Virus record (IMG/VR): IMGVR_UViG_3300027396_000104
Span: 1-20,319 of that record
Length of the DNA stretch: 20,319 nucleotides
Reading direction: 5' to 3' (one strand)
Origin: a virus
Part shown: positions 12,840 to 18,357 of the stretch, piece after piece
Numbering within the stretch: position 1 is the first letter of the stretch
How the letters are laid out: each line of letters begins with the position of its first letter
The notes under the pieces: generated by a model
The model's database searches: none
What the model was told of the DNA's origin: nothing
What the model saw: only the letters and a program-made list of their open reading frames with translations
Translations under genes and position numbers: made by a program

Positions 12840-13479
12840 TCGTAAACTCCTTAATCATAGGAAAGATTGGTTCAATTGCGTCAGCGCAAGCCAAAGCAAC
12901 ATCTTGGTGTTCTTTTTGTGTTCCGTTTGCGCTACGGAGTTGTATATAGTGAACCCAAGAACGAAGGGTTCCATTCATATACAAACGTGAACCTGTCATA
13001 CCTTCTGGCAATACTGCTCTCGCTTGTTCTTTTGCAATACCATTTGCAAGTGCCCATTCATAAGCATTTTTACTTTCTTCTAACACTCTTTTCTGGCGTT
13101 CTTCCCACCAAGCTTGTAAAGCAAGATTATCTGTTGTGACACTATTCTGTCTATTCTTCAAATCTTGCATCCTTGCTTCTTTCATTTCAAAACCTAATTG
13201 TGATGCATCAGCATATCGTTGACTAAATTCCTGAAAGGAAAAGGAACGATGCCTTAGAATCTGTCTTGCAATATCTCTTGTGGTGTCTATTTCCAAACAC
13301 ACGTTCACCATTTCTAGTGGTGACCAATGTTGGTTTTTGATAAGATAACGAACCAACTTTTCGGAAGTTTCGCTATTATTTTGATTGGCAGGATTTGAGA
13401 CTCTGGCTGCAAATGCAACCTGTTCTAACAAATTCTTACCGTCTGTGCCTTGTGTGTATGAAATCAATTTTACTTGCAT
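12829..13479 (-). CDS. thyX: FAD-dependent thymidylate synthase ThyX, 216 aa
   Basis: Makes dTMP from dUMP using FAD, NADPH and methylene-tetrahydrofolate. The ThyX signature is perfect: RHRSFSFQEFSQRY at residues 76-89 (RHRxxSxxExSxRY). Further family features are HWSPLEM near the N-terminus, and the C-terminal RAVLPEGMTGSRLYMNGTLRSWVHYIQLR, which binds dUMP. Length is typical. A good ribosome binding site (GGAG) stands ten bases before the ATG in the 17-base gap after the primase; the 15-base leader is identical to that of the 112-aa gene at 5876. Operon with primase upstream and MazG-like and nrdA downstream. Confidence 0.95.
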   Translation of the reverse strand: MQVKLISYTQGTDGKNLLEQVAFAARVSNPANQNNSETSEKLVRYLIKNQHWSPLEMVNVCLEIDTTRDIARQILRHRSFSFQEFSQRYADASQLGFEMKEARMQDLKNRQNSVTTDNLALQAWWEERQKRVLEESKNAYEWALANGIAKEQARAVLPEGMTGSRLYMNGTLRSWVHYIQLRSANGTQKEHQDVALACADAIEPIFPMIKEFTNGQ

Positions 13480-13496
13480 AACAAAATCTCCATTTT

Positions 13497-14510
13497 TTAA
13501 GTTTTTTTCCAGTTAATAAATTCCATCTTTGCTCTTAAATTCACAAAGGTATTCTTACTTATGATATCTTGGATTTCGTCAGGTGAGAACCCACTCAAAA
13601 CCATATCATTTATGTCCTTTTCTTCAATCATTTCAGGCCAGATTACCACATTATAGTGTTCCTCAATGGCTCTTTCCATTTGTTTGTGTAGTTCTTTGTT
13701 CCGTGGTTCATTATCATACACCAAAACAAGTTTGGACTTGTCAAAGTGTTTAGATGCAGCCATCAGGTTCGAATCCGCAGTCGCTACGGCATTCTCCAGA
13801 AACATGGAGTCAATAGGACCTTCCACCACATATATCATCTGTTCCGTGTCGATCCGGTCGGTGCCGAATAGCTTGTGATTCTCTTTGTCTGTCTTTACGG
13901 TGATATATCTCAATTTAGATTCACCCAAAGCACGACCTTGGAAAGCCACTAGATTTTTATCTTCATCATAGAATGGTATTACCAGTCTAGGGTCATCTTC
14001 CTTGAGGCCCTCTTTTTCTATTTGCAAACCCTCGACAAAACCTTTAAAGTCTTGTGCAAAATAAAGGTGTGCATGGAACGACTCTGGTATTTTGCGGGAT
14101 TTGACATACACTTTCGCAAAATGTTCTTCTGGTAACGATTCGACCGATGGAATATCAAACTTAGTTCGAAACTTCGGGGTTTCAGATTTGAATTCTTCGA
14201 AAGTTGGTTTAACGTAATTGTCACGCCCGTGTTCACCATTTTTGTACCTCTCAAGTGCATATTCTTTAACTAGGTTTGGATCAACCTTCTCCAGGAAATT
14301 ATAAAAGGAAGTGGATGCGCCACAGTTGTGGCACATATAGAAATAATTGTTCTTTTTTTCATAAACATAACCACGAGCTTTGGTTTTGTTTTTTTGTGAA
14401 TCGCCACAAAGTGGACACCTGAAGTTATACAGGTTATCCTTCTTTTGTGTGAATTTTTGAAGCTTTGGGGATACCCTCAGCAGAAAGGTTCTATCAATAA
14501 AAACGGACAT
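13497..14510 (-). CDS. DNA primase, T4 gp61-type, 337 aa
   Basis: Synthesises RNA primers for lagging-strand replication. The N-terminus holds a zinc-binding domain with C32/C35 (RCPLCGD) and C60/C63 (MCHNCGA). The middle carries substrate-binding segments (DPRLVIPFYDEDKNLVAFQGRAL), followed by a TOPRIM core with the catalytic Glu in YVVEGPIDSMF and the Asp pair region LVLVYDNEP. Length equals T4 gp61 (342). First gene behind the promoter at 14543-14571. The leader has no clear Shine-Dalgarno sequence, only a T-rich stretch ending TTTTTGTT before ATG, which is unusual here. Confidence 0.92.
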   Translation of the reverse strand: MSVFIDRTFLLRVSPKLQKFTQKKDNLYNFRCPLCGDSQKNKTKARGYVYEKKNNYFYMCHNCGASTSFYNFLEKVDPNLVKEYALERYKNGEHGRDNYVKPTFEEFKSETPKFRTKFDIPSVESLPEEHFAKVYVKSRKIPESFHAHLYFAQDFKGFVEGLQIEKEGLKEDDPRLVIPFYDEDKNLVAFQGRALGESKLRYITVKTDKENHKLFGTDRIDTEQMIYVVEGPIDSMFLENAVATADSNLMAASKHFDKSKLVLVYDNEPRNKELHKQMERAIEEHYNVVIWPEMIEEKDINDMVLSGFSPDEIQDIISKNTFVNLRAKMEFINWKKT

Positions 14511-14542
14511 AACAAAAAGTTGTGGAGTTTACAAGAAACTAC

Positions 14543-14571
14543 ATTATACACTAATTAGTGAAAAAATGCAA
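14543..14571 (-). promoter_or_regulatory. Sigma-70-type promoter for the primase/dNTP operon, with palindromic spacer
   Basis: Minus strand: -35 TTGCAT (14571-14566), spacer 17 bases, perfect -10 TATAAT (14548-14543). The spacer contains a perfect 12-base palindrome CACTAATTAGTG (14549-14560) touching the -10. Transcription should start near 14536, about 26 bases before the primase ATG. The -35 lies in the last codons of the upstream coiled-coil gene. The palindrome may be a repressor or activator site. Confidence 0.8.
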
Positions 14572-14869
14572 GTATCTCTTTTAAGTGTCCAGAAAATATA
14601 CCTAATACGGCAACTCCACCGGCAACCATCCACATTGTTCTTTCACGGATTTTTTCCAAAGAACTAATCTTTTTGGCAAGTTCGGCATGTTGTGTGCATG
14701 ATGCACCATACATTTCATCCAACTTGGCTTTTAAATCATCACGTGTTTTATCCAAACAATCGTGCATTTCTTTAACATCACCTTTTAAATCATCCAGTTT
14801 TTCACTAAGATTTTCCACCTTAGTTTCAACGATGCCAAGTCTTTCCACCTGAGTTGCCATTTTTCTCAT
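14555..14869 (-). CDS. Coiled-coil protein with C-terminal membrane anchor, about 104 aa
   Basis: Unknown function. Residues about 8-75 show heptad-like helices (VERLGIVETKVENLSEKLDDLKGDVKEMHDCLDKTRDDLKAKLDEM and HAELAKKISSLEK), followed by one membrane helix near the C-terminus (MWMVAGGVAVLGIFSGHL). It is therefore probably tail-anchored in the inner membrane with the coiled coil in the cytoplasm. Start is MRKM at 14869; the Met at residue 4 (MATQVERL, 14860) is a good alternative with GAG upstream. It is five bases after IscA and the last gene before the primase promoter. Confidence 0.75.
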   Translation of the reverse strand: MRKMATQVERLGIVETKVENLSEKLDDLKGDVKEMHDCLDKTRDDLKAKLDEMYGASCTQHAELAKKISSLEKIRERTMWMVAGGVAVLGIFSGHLKEILAFFH

Positions 14870-14874
14870 CTTTC

Positions 14875-15183
14875 TTATACACTAAAACTGCTGCCACATC
14901 CACAAGTGGATTTGGCATTTGGATTACTTACAACAAAGTTTGCGCCCATAAGCTCTACCTTATAGTCAATTGTTGCACCTGTTAGATATTGCATACTCAT
15001 AGAGTCTACAATTAGATTTTCTGTGATTTCGAAATCATCATCATTCTTTTCATCATCTAACATGAAACCATAATTGAAGCCAGAACATCCGCCACCTTCA
15101 ACAAAGGCTCTTACATATTTAGAATTCTCACCAGACAAAATTTCCTTTATCTGTTTATCAGCATTTGCAGTTATGGTTAACAT
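14875..15183 (-). CDS. iscA: A-type Fe-S cluster carrier (IscA/ErpA/HesB family), 102 aa
   Basis: Receives Fe-S clusters from a scaffold and hands them to apo-proteins. The three cluster cysteines are present: C33 ([12 protein letters not shown]) and C94/C96 (STCGCGSSF), with the family landmarks [13 protein letters not shown] and the C-terminal [15 protein letters not shown]. Length is normal (107 in E. coli IscA). The ATG lies 26 bases inside the 3' end of iscU, with GGA before it, so the two are translationally coupled. Family assignment is firm; whether it is IscA-, SufA- or ErpA-like cannot be told by eye. Confidence 0.92.
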   Translation of the reverse strand: MLTITANADKQIKEILSGENSKYVRAFVEGGGCSGFNYGFMLDDEKNDDDFEITENLIVDSMSMQYLTGATIDYKVELMGANFVVSNPNAKSTCGCGSSFSV

Positions 15184-15556
15184 TTTTTTCCAAATAATTA
15201 TTTATTGCTGCTTTGACTGCATCTTCTGCAAGTATGCTACAATGTATTTTAACCGGCGGTAAGGCAAGTTCTTCAGCAATTGATTTATTAGTAATTTTTC
15301 GTGCCTCGTCAAGCGTTCTGCCCTTGACCCATTCTGTGACAAGGCTACTTGAGGCAATTGCTGAACCGCATCCGTATGTTTTGAATTTTGCATCCGTAAT
15401 TACTCCTTCTTCACTTACTTTAATCTGAAGTTTCATCACATCACCGCAAGCAGGTGCGCCAACAAGACCAGTGCCAACGGTATTGTCACCATTAGGAAGA
15501 TTGCCCACATTTCTGGGGTTTTCATAGTGGTCTATGACCTGCTGCGAATAGGACAT
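15158..15556 (-). CDS. iscU: Fe-S cluster scaffold protein IscU, 132 aa
   Basis: Scaffold on which [2Fe-2S] clusters are built from IscS sulphur. Start chosen at [18 protein letters not shown], the normal IscU N-terminus; the longer form from 15589 adds 11 residues not typical of the family and overlaps the upstream gene. All assembly residues occur at E. coli numbering: C37 and D39 (GAPACGD), C63 (YGCGS), H105 and C106 (KIHCS). The LPPVK site (99-103) recognised by the chaperone HscA is intact. The C-terminus ends NHNCKC, two additional cysteines not usual in bacterial IscU. One base after the 65-aa gene; GGAACGGAAGTTCC just upstream can form a GGAA-tetraloop hairpin. Confidence 0.95.
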   Translation of the reverse strand: MSYSQQVIDHYENPRNVGNLPNGDNTVGTGLVGAPACGDVMKLQIKVSEEGVITDAKFKTYGCGSAIASSSLVTEWVKGRTLDEARKITNKSIAEELALPPVKIHCSILAEDAVKAAINNYLEKNVNHNCKC

Positions 15557-15557
15557 A

Positions 15558-15755
15558 TTATTTCTTTTGTGGAACTTCCGTTCCTTCAAGTTTCTTATGA
15601 ACTTTCATTTCTTTGCAATTTTGTTTTGGCTTGCCGTCTTTGCCTTTAACAACTTGTCCTTTGTTGTCTTTTACATCGACACAAACTTTAGTTGTTTCTG
15701 CTGCATGAGCAAATAGTGATAGGCTTAGGCCTGCAATCAATAGAAGTTTTTTCAT
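15558..15755 (-). CDS. Small periplasmic lysine-rich protein, 65 aa
   Basis: MKKLLLIAGLSLSLFAHAAE is a clear Sec signal peptide ending AHA, cleavage after about residue 19. The mature 46 residues are Lys-rich with two cysteines (VCVDVKDNKGQVVKGKDGKPKQNCKEM) that may pair. Unknown role; exported and positioned at the end of the lysis/envelope block, it may bind the cell wall or outer membrane. Ribosome binding site AAAGGA is eight bases before the ATG. Confidence 0.78.
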   Translation of the reverse strand: MKKLLLIAGLSLSLFAHAAETTKVCVDVKDNKGQVVKGKDGKPKQNCKEMKVHKKLEGTEVPQKK

Positions 15756-15757
15756 TT

Positions 15758-15976
15758 TTAATCCTTTTTAGCAAATTTTTCCGAAGCGGTAAAACCGAGA
15801 CCAGCCAATACAATATACATCATTGCATCTAGTGTCTGTGGTTTAACATCCAAACCATAAAACAATTCACAAACAAATTCTAAAGCGCACAATAGAAATG
15901 CTATGAATGTTACTACTCTTTTACTGGAGATGGTGCCATTAACACCATCTGCCAACATACTTTTAATAAATTCCAT
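15758..15976 (-). CDS. Holin-like small membrane protein, 72 aa
   Basis: Two predicted membrane helices, residues about 23-41 (VVTFIAFLLCALEFVCELF) and about 48-64 (TLDAMMYIVLAGLGFTA), joined by a short loop, with a charged C-terminus SEKFAKKD. The N-terminal DGVNGTISSKR segment resembles that of small phage holins, as I recall. Size, topology, and position in the same operon as endolysin and spanins point to a class II holin that triggers lysis, but T4 itself uses a different holin, so this stays tentative. No clear ribosome binding site precedes the ATG. Confidence 0.6.
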   Translation of the reverse strand: MEFIKSMLADGVNGTISSKRVVTFIAFLLCALEFVCELFYGLDVKPQTLDAMMYIVLAGLGFTASEKFAKKD

Positions 15977-15981
15977 AATAT

Positions 15982-16497
15982 TTAGATTTCAGGTTGTGGT
16001 GCAGGCGCAGGCGCAGGTTTTCCACCGAATCCAACAATAACTTGTGCTGGTTGTGGTGCAACTGGTGTTACTGTCGGAGTCAAAGATGGTTCAACTCTTT
16101 GAACAGGCGGCGGCGCAGACATTAATTTTTTTGTTTCAGCAAAATTGTCTTGTGCTTGTTTTTGAGCAGCTAACATGGCAGCCTGATCCTCAGGTTTACT
16201 TCCAGCTAACATGATACCTGATAGTGTTCCAGTTAAGAATGTAGCAATTGGCACAATCAACTCAAAAAACTTTTGGTCAATTGGTGAAATAGCATTCAAT
16301 GGTTGTGTCACAAAAATTAGTGAATATAACACAACGAAAACGATACCAGTTAATGTTAATGCGAGACATATACCAATAAAGAATTTCAGACGAGCCATCA
16401 ATTGCTCTTCTGTGTATAAGAAATCATTATTTTGCACAGTTAGCTCCTTGAGGCGGTTGAGGTGTAGAAAGTTTGATAGCGTCTTTATTAAATTCAT
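15982..16497 (-). CDS. Two-TM membrane protein with Pro/Ala-rich tail, 171 aa
   Basis: Unknown function. Helices at residues about 37-63 (KFFIGICLALTLTGIVFVVLYSLIFV) and about 84-102 (LIVPIATFLTGTLSGIMLAG), then a coiled region (QAAMLAAQKQAQDNFAE) and a Pro/Ala/Val-rich tail (TPTVTPVAPQPAQ...APAPAPQPEI) that could span a periplasmic space or wall. The annotated start overlaps the upstream gene by 71 bases; the Met at residue 34 (MARLKFF, 16398), with GAAGAG upstream, would remove the overlap. Located in the lysis block; a holin or accessory lysis role is possible. Confidence 0.68.
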   Translation of the reverse strand: MNLIKTLSNFLHLNRLKELTVQNNDFLYTEEQLMARLKFFIGICLALTLTGIVFVVLYSLIFVTQPLNAISPIDQKFFELIVPIATFLTGTLSGIMLAGSKPEDQAAMLAAQKQAQDNFAETKKLMSAPPPVQRVEPSLTPTVTPVAPQPAQVIVGFGGKPAPAPAPQPEI

Positions 16498-16711
16498 CTT
16501 TTGGAGGTCCTAATCTAGGGTCACGTTGTCCTTTAAAGATGTGTTCAGGACATTCCCTACGCACATCACATTGAGGCATTTTACACATATCTTTGTCCCA
16601 ATTTGCTGGGTCTTGACATGGGTATCTAAATCTGTCACCACTACACATTGCCATGCCAAGTGGTAACACTAACAAAATTAATAAAAATTTTGCTAATTTA
16701 AAATCAGTCAT
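16427..16711 (-). CDS. Cysteine-rich exported protein, 94 aa
   Basis: N-terminal hydrophobic segment MTDFKLAKFLLILLVLPLGMAMC acts as signal peptide or membrane anchor. The sequence at the cysteine (GMAMC) is a poor lipobox because of Met at -1, so lipidation is doubtful. The mature part carries five further Cys (FRYPCQDPANWDKDMCKMPQCDVRRECPEH and C92), arranged like a small disulphide-bonded domain, then a proline-rich end. From memory CSGDRxRYPCQDPANW proteins accompany the endolysin in T4-like marine phages; role unknown. The ATG lies one base after the endolysin stop. Confidence 0.75.
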   Translation of the reverse strand: MTDFKLAKFLLILLVLPLGMAMCSGDRFRYPCQDPANWDKDMCKMPQCDVRRECPEHIFKGQRDPRLGPPKDEFNKDAIKLSTPQPPQGANCAK

Positions 16712-16712
16712 A

Positions 16713-17336
16713 TTACGCTCCTAATACATGTAGAGCGTGTTCATAATGTTTAATTCTATCTTCAAGACCAATGGTTCCACCATTGATACGCTTAGTTAAT
16801 GTTACGATATCTCCTTTATCGGCCCATTGGTTTAGGTTGTTTGTTTCCCAAAACCAGCAAGCAGATTGTGCAGCACCTTCAAATGTTTGAAGATACTCAG
16901 ATGCTTCTTCTACTGTGATACCTAAACTGCCCGCAAAGAAGGTGTAGTTGTCACGGCCAGTTAATTGAATCAGTCCACGACCACAAAATTTGTATCCATC
17001 ACCTGACGATTCATCACCATTACCCATACGTGATGCATAGATGCGGTTTGCAATTGCTTCTTGTTTGTTTGGTTTGGATGCATACTCATTTGCAATGTCA
17101 TCATTTGGAAAATATTTACCAAATAATTTGCGTAGTGTTGCAGGCTTATAATTTAAGTTTTCTTTGAGTGCCGTGAAACCACCAGATTCATGTGAACATT
17201 GAGCGATAAAAGCCGCTATTCTTTTTGGTGTGTTGATTTCATAATCAGGTAATAGAATTGACAATGCATGATGCCAGTGGTCAATGTATGGGTTTTTTGG
17301 AAGCAGTTGTTTTAATTGTTCTTTTGTCAGTTCCAT
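16713..17336 (-). CDS. Endolysin, glycoside hydrolase family 19 (chitinase-like lysozyme), 207 aa
   Basis: Cleaves peptidoglycan at the end of infection. GH19 landmarks: RIAAFIAQCSHESGGFTALKENLNY with the catalytic Glu in SHESGGF (about E50), a lysozyme-type core, and YKFCGRGLIQLTGRDNY, the family's conserved GRGxxQLTGRxNY segment. No signal peptide, so it needs a holin for release. It differs from the T4 lysozyme e (GH24), a replacement common in marine T4-like phages. Its ATG is directly coupled to the o-spanin stop, giving an ordered lysis cassette with the spanins. Confidence 0.93.
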   Translation of the reverse strand: MELTKEQLKQLLPKNPYIDHWHHALSILLPDYEINTPKRIAAFIAQCSHESGGFTALKENLNYKPATLRKLFGKYFPNDDIANEYASKPNKQEAIANRIYASRMGNGDESSGDGYKFCGRGLIQLTGRDNYTFFAGSLGITVEEASEYLQTFEGAAQSACWFWETNNLNQWADKGDIVTLTKRINGGTIGLEDRIKHYEHALHVLGA

Positions 17337-17593
17337 TATTTTACACTTTCATAAATGTGTTTTTGAATTTGATACCATTCAATCCATGCATCATTTTTCA
17401 CCGCACACTCATAATAAGTTGTATAATTATTTGCTACTGTTTTTGAAATGTCTGATAGTTTTGCTTCGTTTTCTAATTTTTCTAATTGAGGGCATTTTTG
17501 CATCAACCTTTCTGGAACCTCAGGAAATTTAGACTTCACGGGAACAGTTGTAGAACAACCAGTCAATACTAATATTATTAACAAATATTTCAT
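17336..17593 (-). CDS. o-spanin-like outer-membrane lipoprotein, 85 aa
   Basis: Start chosen at MKYLLIILVLTGCSTT: the ATG overlaps the stop of the 47-aa gene as ATGA and yields a signal peptide with a perfect lipobox LTGC (Cys at residue 13). The mature protein (VPVKSKFPEVPERLMQKCPQLEKL...TYYECAVKNDAWIEWYQIQKHIYESVK) is proline-containing at the N-terminus, then helical, like Rz1-type o-spanins. It would sit in the inner leaflet of the outer membrane and pair with the i-spanin across the periplasm. The longer reading frame from 17632 lacks a proper signal start. Confidence 0.85.
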   Translation of the reverse strand: MKYLLIILVLTGCSTTVPVKSKFPEVPERLMQKCPQLEKLENEAKLSDISKTVANNYTTYYECAVKNDAWIEWYQIQKHIYESVK

Positions 17594-17733
17594 TTTACCG
17601 CCCATGCCATGCCTATTTGACCGAGTGACCACCCAGCGAAAGCCAGACCAGTGCCAATTTCACCTTTTATGAATTGGTCTACCGAACTAACAGCGTAGAT
17701 TAATGCTATAATTAACATACCAACAGTGCTCAT
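17590..17733 (-). CDS. Small membrane protein, 47 aa
   Basis: A short gene encoding MSTVGMLIIALIYAVSSVDQ and a second hydrophobic stretch (GTGLAFAGWSLGQIGMAWAV), i.e. two short membrane helices with a polar hairpin (DQFIKGE). It overlaps the i-spanin gene by four bases and the o-spanin gene by four bases (ATGA), which strongly supports expression. Small two-TM proteins with VDQxIKG occur, as I recall, in T4-like marine phages. It might be a holin, a pinholin-like or an antiholin component. Confidence 0.75.
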   Translation of the reverse strand: MSTVGMLIIALIYAVSSVDQFIKGEIGTGLAFAGWSLGQIGMAWAVK

Positions 17734-18185
17734 TTCGGTGCCTCGGCTGCTTTGTTATGTGCTTCAATAAACTCTTTAGGTATTTCACAGACACCGCCTG
17801 GTGCAAATTTTGTGTCATACTTAACTATTTCTCTATCCACATATTTAACAATATCTTGGCCACGGGTCTTAACAATTTGTATCTTGTTTACCACTTTTTC
17901 AACAATCTTCACATTTTCTTCTTTAGACTTTGCCTCTGCTGCGGCAACCTTTTCTTCCATTTCACGCACTCTTGCTTCCCATGCTTCATTATCATGTATA
18001 GCACCTGACATAAATGTTCCTATTGCGATTGCTGCAATTGAAGCGAGTTGTATTGGCGTTTTATAAACGTATAGGAAAGGAATAAAACTTAAAAATCTGA
18101 TAAAATATGTCGCAACCAAACCAAAAACGCCGGCTAATAAGACGGCGTAGAAAATCCAATTAGGTAACCATTGAAGTATCCACAT
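17730..18185 (-). CDS. i-spanin-like protein with multiple membrane helices, 151 aa
   Basis: Residues about 10-62 contain two or three hydrophobic helices (NWIFYAVLLAGVFGLVATYF, IRFLSFIPFLYVY, IQLASIAAIAIGTFMSG). A long charged coiled coil follows (EAWEARVREMEEKVAAAEAKSKEE...), then VKYDTKFAPGGVCEIPKEFIEAHNKAAEAPK, whose C-x-(I/L)-P-x-x-F-I-x-x-HN-x-AA end is typical of phage Rz-like i-spanins. The periplasmic coiled coil would bind the o-spanin and fuse the two membranes. Unlike lambda Rz, which has one helix, the anchor here is multi-spanning. Coupled to the 47-aa gene. Confidence 0.8.
   Translation of the reverse strand: MWILQWLPNWIFYAVLLAGVFGLVATYFIRFLSFIPFLYVYKTPIQLASIAAIAIGTFMSGAIHDNEAWEARVREMEEKVAAAEAKSKEENVKIVEKVVNKIQIVKTRGQDIVKYVDREIVKYDTKFAPGGVCEIPKEFIEAHNKAAEAPK
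18127..18148 (-). other. Terminator-like hairpin inside the i-spanin gene
   Basis: On the minus strand, perfect 6-bp GC-rich arms ACGCCG and CGGCGT around a 10-base loop, followed directly by further T residues (CGGCGTTTTTGG). The form is that of a weak intrinsic terminator, yet it lies in codons for the first membrane helix. It could lower read-through into the lysis cassette, or be chance. Confidence 0.3.
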
Positions 18186-18186
18186 A

Positions 18187-18357
18187 TTACATTTTTGGTT
18201 GTTTACGTTTGAAAAAGGACATTACAGGGTTTCTTTTCTTTGAAACACCTGGTTCTCCGCCTTTGCCACCAGAACCAGCGATATTACCACCACCAACAGT
18301 ATTAGTTGGTGCAGCACTCATCGCTTCTTCTCTGACAAAATCTTTAAATGTTTTCAT
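18187..18357 (-). CDS. Small protein with capsid-targeting-like N-terminus, 56 aa
   Basis: Start chosen at MKTFKDFVREEA: its ATG overlaps the stop of the 265-aa gene as TAATG. A start four codons earlier (18369) is possible but hides this N-terminus. MKTFKDFVREEA resembles the T4 capsid-targeting sequence MKTYQEFIAEA of internal head proteins, which the prohead protease removes after Glu. The remainder is Gly-rich (NTVGGGNIAGSGGKGGEPG) with a basic C-terminus (KKRNPVMSFFKRKQPKM), as expected for a DNA-associated internal head peptide. The virion role is inferred from the N-terminus and the neighbour with the same motif. Confidence 0.72.
   Translation of the reverse strand: MKTFKDFVREEAMSAAPTNTVGGGNIAGSGGKGGEPGVSKKRNPVMSFFKRKQPKM

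Noticed and set aside
15199-15206. AATAAATA as a late promoter for iscA
   Set aside because: Only about 16 bases before the iscA ATG, so the transcript would start at or within the ribosome binding site; it also lies in iscU codons.
15979-15986. TCTAAATA as a late promoter for the 72-aa gene
   Set aside because: Three bases before the ATG, so transcription would start inside the gene.
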